Of a DNA stretch of 12,584 nt, positions 1 to 7,273 are shown one piece after another; positions within the stretch are counted from its first letter, which is position 1; each line of letters begins with the position of its first letter. The notes beneath the pieces were generated by a model, which saw only the letters and a list, made by a program, of their open reading frames with translations, was not told the DNA's origin and did not search any database. The DNA lies in the NCBI GenBank assembly GCA_002421995.1, contig DISP01000182.1, positions 1-12,584 on the forward strand, written 5' to 3'. This DNA comes from Bacteroidales bacterium UBA6207 (GTDB lineage: Bacteria; Bacteroidota; Bacteroidia; Bacteroidales; F082). A program made the position numbers and the translations under genes.

Positions 1-1403
1 TCACACAATCCAGAAACATCAAAACCACTTATCCTGGTTTGAACCGCAGCGAATTTGATGGTATTGTTAAAGCACCATTGTTCCCATCGGCTTATGCAAT
101 CTTTAAAAAGGGCAACTTTGCTGCTTCATTCGCTTTCAACCCCATCGGTGGTGGTGGTGGCGCCCTTTTCGAAGATGGTCTTCCGTCTTTTGAAATGCAG
201 GTTGCCGGAATTCCGGGTCTTCTCAACGCAAGTGGTATTCCAACAACACAATACAGCTACGAAACAGAGTTTGAAGGAAAATCTGTATATTATGGTATGC
301 AACTTGCTGCAAGCTACAAAATCAACGATATGATTTCTGTTGCTTTGGGTTTGCGTTATGTGAGCATGAGCAACAGCTATGTTGGCTATCTGAAAAATAT
401 TCAGATCAATCCTAACTTCCCGGGCGCAGGTTTCACAGGCACGATGGTGGGTGCACCACAGTTCTTTACAACTATGTCGGGCTATCTTGGAACTGTTAGC
501 CAACAACTTGGTGCAACAGGAACTTCTTTGCAACCCATTATTGACGGTGGCGGCGGACAGGTGCCTCTCGCTAACGGAACAATGGCCGGCCTCACTGCTA
601 CTCAGGTGGCTACCTTGCAGGGAACAATTCAGGCACTTGGTGGTGATCCTACAAATATGACAATCGCCCAGGTTCAGGGATTTTTTGCCGGTGCTTCTGC
701 TCAATATGCAGGTCAATCTGCTGCTATGACACAGTATGCCGGTGCCACAGCTGACAAAGAAGTTGATGCAAGCCAGTCAGGATCGGGAATCGTCCCAATC
801 ATCGGTTTGAACCTTCATTTCGAAAAACTGAACGTCGGTATCAAATATGAGCACAAAGCCAGCGTGAAAGTAAAGAACAGCACAAAGGTTGACGATGTTG
901 GCATGTTCCCTGACGGAGCTGAAGTGCCAAGCGATATGCCTGCTATGCTTTCGGTAGGTGCTGCTTTTGATGCTACTAAAAAGCTGAAGGTAAGCGGTGG
1001 TTTCCATATGTATTTCGACAAAGGTGCTGAATATGGCAAAATGATTGACGGTGCTTATGTGAAGAACGACAAGGTGATGGATAAAAACTATATGGAGTAT
1101 GCACTCGGTCTTGAGTATGCACTCACCGACAAATTCCTTGTTAGTGCCGGTTATCTTGCTACACGCACAGGTGTCATGGAAATCTATCAGAGCGATCTTT
1201 CACACAGCCTAAACACCAACAGCTTTGGCGGTGGTGTTGAATACAAACTCACCGAGAAGTTTGCAATCAACCTTGGTGTGATGAACACTGCTTATACAGA
1301 AGGCAAACGCGACTTTGCTGCTGTTGCTCCGGTTCCGGCTTATACCGAAACTTACAACCGTCATGCATTTACAGCTGCTGTTGGAGTTGATATTAGCTTC
1401 TAA
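1..1403 (+). CDS. FadL/OmpP1-like outer-membrane transport protein, 5' truncated
   Basis: The reading frame is open from the left edge (first full codon at base 3), so the true start and signal peptide lie outside the window; 466 residues are visible. The TTG at 39 is internal, not a start. The protein alternates short amphipathic beta strands with turns and ends in Asp-Ile-Ser-Phe, the terminal aromatic typical of outer-membrane barrels. Strand patterns such as YGMQLAASYKI, GGGVEYKLTEKFAINLGV and HAFTAAVGVDISF fit the FadL/OmpP1 (Toluene_X) family, which moves hydrophobic compounds such as long-chain fatty acids across the outer membrane. A Gly/Ala/Gln/Thr-rich insert of about 120 residues (bases 417-774) interrupts the barrel and ends in EVDASQSGSG, after which barrel strands resume. 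The substrate cannot be read from sequence. The gene converges on dnaE and is followed by a hairpin terminator. Family assignment is from recognition of the fold pattern and is fairly secure. Confidence 0.82.
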   Translation, partial: TQSRNIKTTYPGLNRSEFDGIVKAPLFPSAYAIFKKGNFAASFAFNPIGGGGGALFEDGLPSFEMQVAGIPGLLNASGIPTTQYSYETEFEGKSVYYGMQLAASYKINDMISVALGLRYVSMSNSYVGYLKNIQINPNFPGAGFTGTMVGAPQFFTTMSGYLGTVSQQLGATGTSLQPIIDGGGGQVPLANGTMAGLTATQVATLQGTIQALGGDPTNMTIAQVQGFFAGASAQYAGQSAAMTQYAGATADKEVDASQSGSGIVPIIGLNLHFEKLNVGIKYEHKASVKVKNSTKVDDVGMFPDGAEVPSDMPAMLSVGAAFDATKKLKVSGGFHMYFDKGAEYGKMIDGAYVKNDKVMDKNYMEYALGLEYALTDKFLVSAGYLATRTGVMEIYQSDLSHSLNTNSFGGGVEYKLTEKFAINLGVMNTAYTEGKRDFAAVAPVPAYTETYNRHAFTAAVGVDISF

Positions 1404-1420
1404 GCAACAACTTAACATAG

Positions 1421-1449
1421 AAAAGCCGGGCAAATTGTCCGGCTTTTTT
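1421..1449. terminator. Hairpin terminator, probably bidirectional, between the FadL-like gene and dnaE
   Basis: An inverted repeat pairs bases 1421-1429 (AAAAGCCGG) with 1439-1447 (CCGGCTTTT), and a G-U and a C-G pair extend it inward to leave a loop of about 5 bases. It is followed by a run of six T on the plus strand (1444-1449). Read from the minus strand the same hairpin ends in four T. It sits 17 bases after the FadL-like stop and 18 bases before the dnaE stop, so it can end both convergent transcripts; the longer T run favours the plus-strand gene. Confidence 0.85.
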
Positions 1450-1467
1450 GTTGTATTTATCCTCGGT

Positions 1468-4400
1468 TTACTTCAACTCAAAGGCCACGAATTCAAATTT
1501 TTCAAGGAGTGGCAACAGCACACTTGCATTGATTTTTCCGGCCCCTGAACGCAATGTGGTGATAAGTTTCAGCTCGTTGTCAATGAATTGAACACTGTAA
1601 GCATGCTTGCCGCCAAGATGTGACTTAAAGAGCGCGATCAGTTCATTTAATTCTGTTTCTTCGAGTTCATCAACAGTGATTTTAAAAACGACAGCCTTCC
1701 CGGATTGTTCCAGCACCCTGTCGAGCAGCTGGATGTCGGCTACTTTCAGTTCCATCATTTCCTTGTTGCGAAACGAAGGTTGCACAATGGCATGAATAAG
1801 TACAAATGTCCCGGGATCTAGCAGATGCTTCACTTTCAGATAGGTCTCGCTAAAGAGCGTTAGTTCCATCGAAGCGTTGTGGTCTTCCACCTTGAATCTG
1901 CCGTAGGCATTGCCCTGCTGACTCATAAGATGCTCAGCGGCAGTGACCTGAGCTGCAAAGCTTAGCTTATAACCCTGCATCTCCTGCATCCCGTTTTGAA
2001 TATACTGAATGTTGGCATTCGTAAAAAACCGGATAGGTATTTTGTAGGTGTCCATTGGGTGGGAGCTGATATAAAAGCCGATCGAATCGAGCTCTTCCTG
2101 CAGCTCTTTCATCTTCGACCAGCGCTCACACTGCGGAAAGGCGGGTTCGGAAACTTCAATTTCCATTGCTTCGCCAAAAAGATTGATCTGTGTTGAGTTT
2201 TTTGCCTCTTGTGCCTGTCCGGCATAGCGTATCATCTTTTCCAGAAAGGTCTGGTTTTCATTATTTTCCTTGAAGAAAAACTGCGCACGATGTATTCCTT
2301 CGAATGAGTCAAAAGCACCGGAAGTGGCAAGGGCTTCCACCGTTCGCTTGTTGATGCTGCGAAGATTGCTGCGGACGAGAAAGTCAAATACCGACTTGTA
2401 CTTCCCCCCCGAAATGCGTTCTTCGAGAATGCTGCCTGCCGCAGCCTCGCCCATGTTTTTTATGGCGCCCAGACCAAAGCGGATTTCTCCTTTTTCGTTT
2501 ACGGTAAATTTGTATTGCGACTCGTTTACATCTGGTCCTAATACATTCACATTCATTCGTTTGCACTCTTCCATGAAGAAGGTCACCTGTTTGATGTCGC
2601 CAATGTTATTGCTCAAAACTGCGGCCATGTACTCGGCCGGATAATTGGCTTTGAGATAGGCGGTCTGGAAAGCAACAAAAGCATAACAGGTTGAGTGTGA
2701 TTTGTTGAAGGCGTAGTTGGCAAACGCGATCCAGTCGTTCCAGATTTTTTTCAGGATGTCTTCGGCATGGCCGTTTGATACGCCCCCGCTGATGAAGTCG
2801 GCATGAAGTTTTTGCAGCAGGTTGAGGTCTTTCTTTCCCATCGCCTTGCGCAAGGTGTCGGCCTGGCCGCGGGTGAAGTTGGCCAATCGTTGCGAAAGCA
2901 GCATCACCTGTTCCTGATACACGGTGATGCCGTAGGTTTCTTCAAGAATCTCATTCATAGCCTCAAGGTCGTAGGTGATAGGTTCGAGGCCGTGTTTTCT
3001 TTTGATGTAGTTGGGAATATATGCCATCGGACCCGGGCGGTAGAGGGCATTCATTGCAATAAGGTCGCTGAAGGCTGTAGGTTTGAGATCACGCAGGTGT
3101 TTTTGCATTCCGGGACTTTCATATTGGAACACGCCCACTGTTTCACCTCCCTGGAAAAGCTCATAGGTTTTTGGGTCGTCTAAGGGGATCTTATCCGGAT
3201 CAATGTTGATTTTATGCCGTTGCCTGATGATTTCGATGGTGTCGCGGATGAGCGAGAGGGTTTTCAAGCCCAGGAAGTCCACCTTTAAAAGGCCGGCCGA
3301 TTCGGCTACAGCATTGTCGAATTGTGTGGCCCAAAGGTTTGATTCCTTGCTCAGTGTCACCGGCACGAGCTCACGGAGGTCGGTAGGAGTGATGACGAAA
3401 CCGCAGGCATGAATACCGGTGTTGCGCACCAAACCTTCGATAGCGATGGTGTTTTTTAGGATCGCACCTTCTGTGCTGTTTTCTTCGATACGCTTTTTAA
3501 GGGCTTCGCCGGCTTCTATCTGCTCGGGGCGGTATTTGCCTTTGAGTTTCTCATCAGAAAGGCTCAGAAAATCACCCAGCTTCACGTTTCCGGTCGAAGC
3601 GGCCAGCTTGTTCACCTGGCTCAGGTCGGTATCAAGTGCCCGTCCTATATCACGAATGGCCGATTTTGTTCCCAGTGTACCATATGTAATGATTTGAGCT
3701 ACTTTGTTTTGGCCATATTTGTTGGTTACATATTCGATCACCTTTGCACGGCCTTCATCGTCAAAGTCAATGTCAATATCGGGCATGGAGATACGCTCAG
3801 GATTGAGGAAGCGCTCAAACAGCAATCCGTATTTCAAGGGGTCAACATTGGTGATGCCTATAGCATAGGCTACCAGCGAGCCGGCAGCTGAGCCACGTCC
3901 CGGCCCAACCCAAACGCCCATTTTGCGTGCCGAGGCAATGAGGTCCTGCACAATAAGGAAATAGCCGGGATAGCCGGTTTTGCGAATTGTAAGAAGTTCA
4001 AAATCCAGGCGTTCCTCAATCTCGGCAGTGATAGTCCCATAGCGGTTTTTGGCTCCCTCAAAAGCCAGATGACGCAGGTAGTTGTTCTCGCCGCGTTTGC
4101 CATGATCTTCGGCATCGAGCGGGTCTTCAAACATTTCGGGAATCTTAAACTCAGGTAACAAAACATCCCGTTTCAGGTTAAAACTTTCCACCTTGTCAAT
4201 GATCTCGCCTATTGTTTCGATGGCCTCGGGCAGGTCGGCAAAAAGCCGAAGCATTTCTTCTTCGGTTTTGAAGTAGTATTCATTGTTTGGGAAGCCGAAA
4301 CGGTGTCCGTAGCCACGCCCGATGGGTTCGTGTTTTTTTGCATTGTCCTTTATGCAGATCAGCAAATCGTGGGCTTCGGCATCGCCTTTTTCGAGATAAT

Positions 4401-5805
4401 GCACGTTGTTGGCAGCAAAATACCTGATTTGGTGTTTGTTGGCCATTTTTAGCAGGAAGCTGTTCAAAAAATCCTCTTCTTCCAGCCCGTGGCGGTTCAG
4501 TTCGATGTAAAAATCTTCACCAAACTGCTCCTTCCACCAAAGCAAAGCCTCTTCGGCCTGTTGCTCACCCACATTGAGCAGGAGCGAGGGTACCTCGCCC
4601 GACAGACCTCCCGTGGTCACAATCAGCCCTTCTTTGTGCTTGGTTACTAATTCTTTATCAACGCGGGCCACATAATAAAATCCTTCGGTGAATGAAACCG
4701 AGCTGAGCATTGAAAGGTTTTGGTAGCCTTTCTTGTTTTTAGCAATGAAAGGGACTAAAAAGCCATTGTCTTTATTGGTTTTGTCGGTGTGGTTGCGGCA
4801 GATATAAATCTCGCAGCCTAACACTGCTTTGATTTTCTGCGCTTCGGCTTTATCTCCTGCCGCCACAGCTTTGTCTTCGTTGTTGTTGTGGTCGTTTACT
4901 TTGGCAATAAACTGAAAAGCTGCCATGAGATTGCTCGTATCTGTCAGCCCGATAGCCGGCATTTTTTCTTTCACGGCCCTTTTGACAAGGTCAGGAATGT
5001 CAATCGTAGAGTTGAGGATGGTGTAGGTGCTGTGGGTGCGCAAATGCGCGAAACGATGGTCATGCGCTGCTGCAACGTCTTTTTTATTGCCATCACTTTC
5101 AGCTTCACCAATCGTTGTTTCAGAAGCTTTGTTTGATTGTATTGCAAGCCCGATGGCTTTCACCGGCCCGGGGTTGGCGTTTCTGAAACGGAGATAGAAA
5201 TCGTTTGTCAGCGCGAGATCGTCGTTTCCAAAAATGCCTTGCCTGATGAGTTCAAGAAAGCTGCGTGTGGTGGCTTCCACGTCGGCAGAGGCATTGTGAG
5301 CATCCCCAAAACCTTCGCTGAACAGCGTCCGGTGAAGCTCTTCAAGTGTTGGAAGCTTGAAGCGTCCTCCTTTTCCGCCCGGAAGCTGACAAAAAGTGGC
5401 AGTAGTTTCACTGCATGTGTCTAACTGTGCTTTTTCAAAAAGGGGTGTTGGCAATGCTTTACGCAGGTATTCTACACCAAGAATATTTCTGTCGAAATCA
5501 AGGTTGTGGCCAACGATATAGCTTGCTTTTTCAAGAGATTGATTGAATTTTTCAAGAATAACTTCTAAATCCTCACCATTTTGAAGGGCAAAATCGGTAG
5601 TGATTCCGTGTACTTTGGCAGCATTGAAAGGGATTGTGAAACCCTCGGGCCGTATGATGTGGTTGGCCACTTCGATGAGCTCGCCCTCAGCACCATGCAA
5701 TTGCCAGGCCAACTGAACCACCCTGGGCCAATTGTCAAAATCAGTTAAAGGAGCGTTTTTGTCGCGTGGAAGGCCGGTGGTTTCAGTATCGAAAATTAAA
5801 AACAT
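1468..5805 (-). CDS. dnaE: DNA polymerase III alpha subunit with fused N-terminal DEDDh exonuclease
   Basis: This is the replicative polymerase, 1445 residues, longer than the usual DnaE of about 1160 because of an N-terminal proofreading domain. Residues 1-190 are a DnaQ-like exonuclease: ExoI DTETTG (D6, E8), ExoII HNLDFD (N101, D105) and ExoIII H170-x4-D175. A linker leads to a PHP domain (about 250-480) that is degenerate: the usual HxH is R256-T-H258, the usual DHG reads D289-T290-S, the usual Cys is G400, and NDVHY reads N466-N467-VHY. E332 and H469 are kept. The polymerase core is intact: GRGS (636-639), PDIDID (catalytic D676, D678) and VDFLGL (D843). A helix-hairpin-helix region (about 1150-1168), a QINLF clamp-binding motif (1206-1210) and an OB fold (about 1280-1360) follow. 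The start is firm because ExoI begins at residue 6. It has its own upstream promoter and converges on the FadL-like gene. Confidence 0.97.
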   Translation of the reverse strand: MFLIFDTETTGLPRDKNAPLTDFDNWPRVVQLAWQLHGAEGELIEVANHIIRPEGFTIPFNAAKVHGITTDFALQNGEDLEVILEKFNQSLEKASYIVGHNLDFDRNILGVEYLRKALPTPLFEKAQLDTCSETTATFCQLPGGKGGRFKLPTLEELHRTLFSEGFGDAHNASADVEATTRSFLELIRQGIFGNDDLALTNDFYLRFRNANPGPVKAIGLAIQSNKASETTIGEAESDGNKKDVAAAHDHRFAHLRTHSTYTILNSTIDIPDLVKRAVKEKMPAIGLTDTSNLMAAFQFIAKVNDHNNNEDKAVAAGDKAEAQKIKAVLGCEIYICRNHTDKTNKDNGFLVPFIAKNKKGYQNLSMLSSVSFTEGFYYVARVDKELVTKHKEGLIVTTGGLSGEVPSLLLNVGEQQAEEALLWWKEQFGEDFYIELNRHGLEEEDFLNSFLLKMANKHQIRYFAANNVHYLEKGDAEAHDLLICIKDNAKKHEPIGRGYGHRFGFPNNEYYFKTEEEMLRLFADLPEAIETIGEIIDKVESFNLKRDVLLPEFKIPEMFEDPLDAEDHGKRGENNYLRHLAFEGAKNRYGTITAEIEERLDFELLTIRKTGYPGYFLIVQDLIASARKMGVWVGPGRGSAAGSLVAYAIGITNVDPLKYGLLFERFLNPERISMPDIDIDFDDEGRAKVIEYVTNKYGQNKVAQIITYGTLGTKSAIRDIGRALDTDLSQVNKLAASTGNVKLGDFLSLSDEKLKGKYRPEQIEAGEALKKRIEENSTEGAILKNTIAIEGLVRNTGIHACGFVITPTDLRELVPVTLSKESNLWATQFDNAVAESAGLLKVDFLGLKTLSLIRDTIEIIRQRHKINIDPDKIPLDDPKTYELFQGGETVGVFQYESPGMQKHLRDLKPTAFSDLIAMNALYRPGPMAYIPNYIKRKHGLEPITYDLEAMNEILEETYGITVYQEQVMLLSQRLANFTRGQADTLRKAMGKKDLNLLQKLHADFISGGVSNGHAEDILKKIWNDWIAFANYAFNKSHSTCYAFVAFQTAYLKANYPAEYMAAVLSNNIGDIKQVTFFMEECKRMNVNVLGPDVNESQYKFTVNEKGEIRFGLGAIKNMGEAAAGSILEERISGGKYKSVFDFLVRSNLRSINKRTVEALATSGAFDSFEGIHRAQFFFKENNENQTFLEKMIRYAGQAQEAKNSTQINLFGEAMEIEVSEPAFPQCERWSKMKELQEELDSIGFYISSHPMDTYKIPIRFFTNANIQYIQNGMQEMQGYKLSFAAQVTAAEHLMSQQGNAYGRFKVEDHNASMELTLFSETYLKVKHLLDPGTFVLIHAIVQPSFRNKEMMELKVADIQLLDRVLEQSGKAVVFKITVDELEETELNELIALFKSHLGGKHAYSVQFIDNELKLITTLRSGAGKINASVLLPLLEKFEFVAFELK

Positions 5806-5862
5806 AATATATCAGTTAAGTTGCTGCAAAAGAACAGCTTAGTATTTATCGTCCCAAGATTA

Positions 5863-5893
5863 CAAAGGTATTCAAAATCGTTTAGAACCCAAA
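5863..5893 (-). promoter_or_regulatory. Probable dnaE promoter of Bacteroidetes type
   Basis: Reading the minus strand, TTTG at 5893-5890 is followed after 19 bases by TACCTTTG at 5870-5863. This matches the Bacteroidetes -33 TTTG and -7 TAnnTTTG elements at normal spacing. Transcription would start near 5856, giving a leader of about 50 bases before the dnaE ATG at 5805. It lies in the 157-bp gap after the methyltransferase gene, so dnaE can be expressed independently of the genes upstream. The rest of the gap shows nothing else I can support. Confidence 0.6.
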
Positions 5894-5962
5894 CAGCAAG
5901 CTAATTTTGTCAGCAATACGAATGGAATTGATTAACAGCTTTTTTATCAAACGGTTGAAGCG

Positions 5963-6619
5963 CTATTTTTTTGCGATAATGAGCCAATAATCGAAAATGG
6001 CTTCCCGTTTGAGTCGTTTGGTGTGCAGCAAGCTAAGCTTTTCGTTTTCGAGCATCAGGAGGTATTTATTCAGCCGGTGCTGATGCGGATGCAGCACATC
6101 GCCGGGCAGGTACTGAAAGATTTTTTCGAGCAGGGAATGCCTGTGCGCATCAACACTCATCACCAGAATGCCACCTTTCTTTAGGGCTGATGAAAGTTTT
6201 GCCACTACCGTTTCAGGTGATTTTACGTGGTTGATCACATTCAGACAATACACCTGATCAAAGTCCGGTGTAGCTTCAAAAGACTCAAGCGGGCTGGCCA
6301 AAAATGAAACGTGTGAATAGTCATCCGGCTCAAAATGAGGTATATGCAGCTGGTAGGCTTCCAGCAAGGGGTCAACGGCCACAACTTTCTGCTGATCGAG
6401 GACAGTAAATAAACCTGCCGGACCACAGCCGGCATCAAGCACTTTGATGCCCGGCGTCAGTGGAGCAAATTCTTGGGTTTGCAGCAGAAAATCGTTCCAA
6501 TAGTTTTTCTTCCAGGCATAGTAAGCTGCTTTGTCCCTGTGTGTGAGGTACTTCTTCCACCAGCGCAGCTCTAAATGTTGTGCCAGCTTCCACTTCAAAG
6601 CATCTATCTTTCGTTTCAC
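5963..6619 (-). CDS. Class I SAM-dependent methyltransferase, substrate unknown
   Basis: A 218-residue cytoplasmic enzyme predicted to transfer a methyl group from S-adenosylmethionine. The Rossmann-like SAM site is clear: motif I VLDAGCGPAG (60-69), the motif II acid in VVAVDP (D83), the post-II segment DQVYCLNVINHV (121-132) and post-III GGILVMSVD (149-157). The N-terminal 50 residues are basic and aromatic, and the tail (about 172-218) contains a His-rich HPHQH. It resembles UbiE/Methyltransf_11-type small-molecule methyltransferases, but nothing fixes the substrate. The start is GTG at 6619: there is no in-frame ATG until residue 154, and upstream only one codon (TAC) separates it from the TGA of DUF1801 in the same frame. 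No Shine-Dalgarno sequence is visible, so translation is probably coupled to DUF1801 by termination-reinitiation. The family is certain, the function unknown. Confidence 0.9.
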   Translation of the reverse strand: MKRKIDALKWKLAQHLELRWWKKYLTHRDKAAYYAWKKNYWNDFLLQTQEFAPLTPGIKVLDAGCGPAGLFTVLDQQKVVAVDPLLEAYQLHIPHFEPDDYSHVSFLASPLESFEATPDFDQVYCLNVINHVKSPETVVAKLSSALKKGGILVMSVDAHRHSLLEKIFQYLPGDVLHPHQHRLNKYLLMLENEKLSLLHTKRLKREAIFDYWLIIAKK

Positions 6620-6622
6620 GTA

Positions 6623-7078
6623 TCAGCGTTTGAAAGCGCGTTCATAGGTTTCGATCCACTGTTGCGGACTGATCTTTTCAAGCAGTTCGGCAATGAGGTC
6701 AAACGGAATTTTTTCAGGATTTTTAAACCTGATACAACTTTTTCCCATATCGGGTTTGGTTTTGCTAACGCCGGCCCAGCGCGACAAAAACCACTCCATC
6801 AGTTCAGCGTCGGCATACAATCCCATATGGTACAGAGCAATAAAATTTTTCTGCGAAGCAACGCTCACAAATGGCAGTGCTTGCTTTGGATCGCAATGAT
6901 AGCCTGCGGGATATAAGCTGTGTGGAACCACAAAAGTGGGCATTTTGTATGAAATATTTTCCTCAAATCCCTTGGGCAGGTGATTGCGCATCAGATCAAT
7001 CAGTTGAGAAACAGCTTTTTTCCGGTCTTCGGGTATCGCATCAAGGTATGCTTCAATGGTATTTACATCGTAATTCAT
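6623..7078 (-). CDS. DUF1801 domain protein (YdhG/Fra-like)
   Basis: A soluble protein of 151 residues with no signal peptide or membrane segment. The whole length fits the DUF1801 family (PF08818): an N-terminal helical part (YLDAIPEDRKKAVSQLIDLM, 11-30), the characteristic ISYKMPTF (42-49), a central FIALYHMGLYAD (79-90), and GKSCIRFKN (112-120) before the C-terminal helix. Bacillus subtilis YdhG (Fra), described as a frataxin-like iron chaperone, belongs to this family, but iron binding should not be assumed here. The ATG at 7078 overlaps the TGA of a 27-codon ORF as TGATG, and the stop is followed almost directly by the methyltransferase, which suggests a translationally coupled operon. 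Family call good; role unknown. Confidence 0.87.
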   Translation of the reverse strand: MNYDVNTIEAYLDAIPEDRKKAVSQLIDLMRNHLPKGFEENISYKMPTFVVPHSLYPAGYHCDPKQALPFVSVASQKNFIALYHMGLYADAELMEWFLSRWAGVSKTKPDMGKSCIRFKNPEKIPFDLIAELLEKISPQQWIETYERAFKR

Positions 7079-7161
7079 CAGCTTTGCTTTTTTTTTGAGG
7101 TTTGCATTTTTACTTCAATATACTGCAGTATTTTGGCTAAACGCTTTTCTTTTGTTTCCAT
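7078..7161 (-). CDS. Small ORF of 27 codons, coupled upstream of DUF1801
   Basis: An ATG at 7161 opens a 27-codon frame starting METKEKRLAK and ending SKKKQS. Its TGA shares one base with the ATG of DUF1801 (TGATG at 7080-7076), a geometry that usually means translational coupling. The predicted peptide is very basic (eight Lys, one Arg), with a short amphipathic stretch LAKILQYIEVKM, and has no signal or membrane segment. A GTG lies immediately before the ATG and is an alternative start. It may be a real small protein, a leader peptide or the remnant of a longer gene. I do not recognise it. The frame is too short for coding statistics, so the evidence is the overlap and the absence of another start signal for DUF1801. 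Confidence 0.4.
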   Translation of the reverse strand: METKEKRLAKILQYIEVKMQTSKKKQS

Positions 7162-7273
7162 CACAAAAAAAAGGAAAAAGAACGTAAGCGGCGTCTATTT
7201 CGCCTGATTGCTGCAAAATGGCATCAAAACAATAGGTGGGGTCAAGACGGACTGGCTTGCTTGTTGTGACAGT

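Noticed and set aside
39..41. TTG at 39 as the start of the FadL-like gene
   Set aside because: The frame is open upstream to the window edge with plausible barrel-protein sequence and there is no signal peptide after this codon, so the gene is truncated by the window.
126..716. A 196-codon minus-strand open frame
   Set aside because: It is antisense to the FadL-like barrel gene, its protein resembles no family I know and is rich in Cys and Ser, as expected of a shadow frame.
2270..3183. Plus-strand open frames of about 125 codons within dnaE
   Set aside because: They lie opposite strongly conserved polymerase sequence, which fully explains the constraint on these bases; their proteins have no recognisable domain.
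5921..5989. A short plus-strand ORF of 22 codons entering the methyltransferase gene
   Set aside because: It has no promoter or ribosome signal, low-complexity composition, and runs antisense into the methyltransferase; chance is the simplest explanation.
7162..7273. Possible terminator or promoter between the M6 peptidase and the small ORF
   Set aside because: Only a weak 5-bp stem with a long loop is present and no T run follows; no full TAnnTTTG box is found on the minus strand. The unit may be read through from the peptidase gene, but this cannot be shown.
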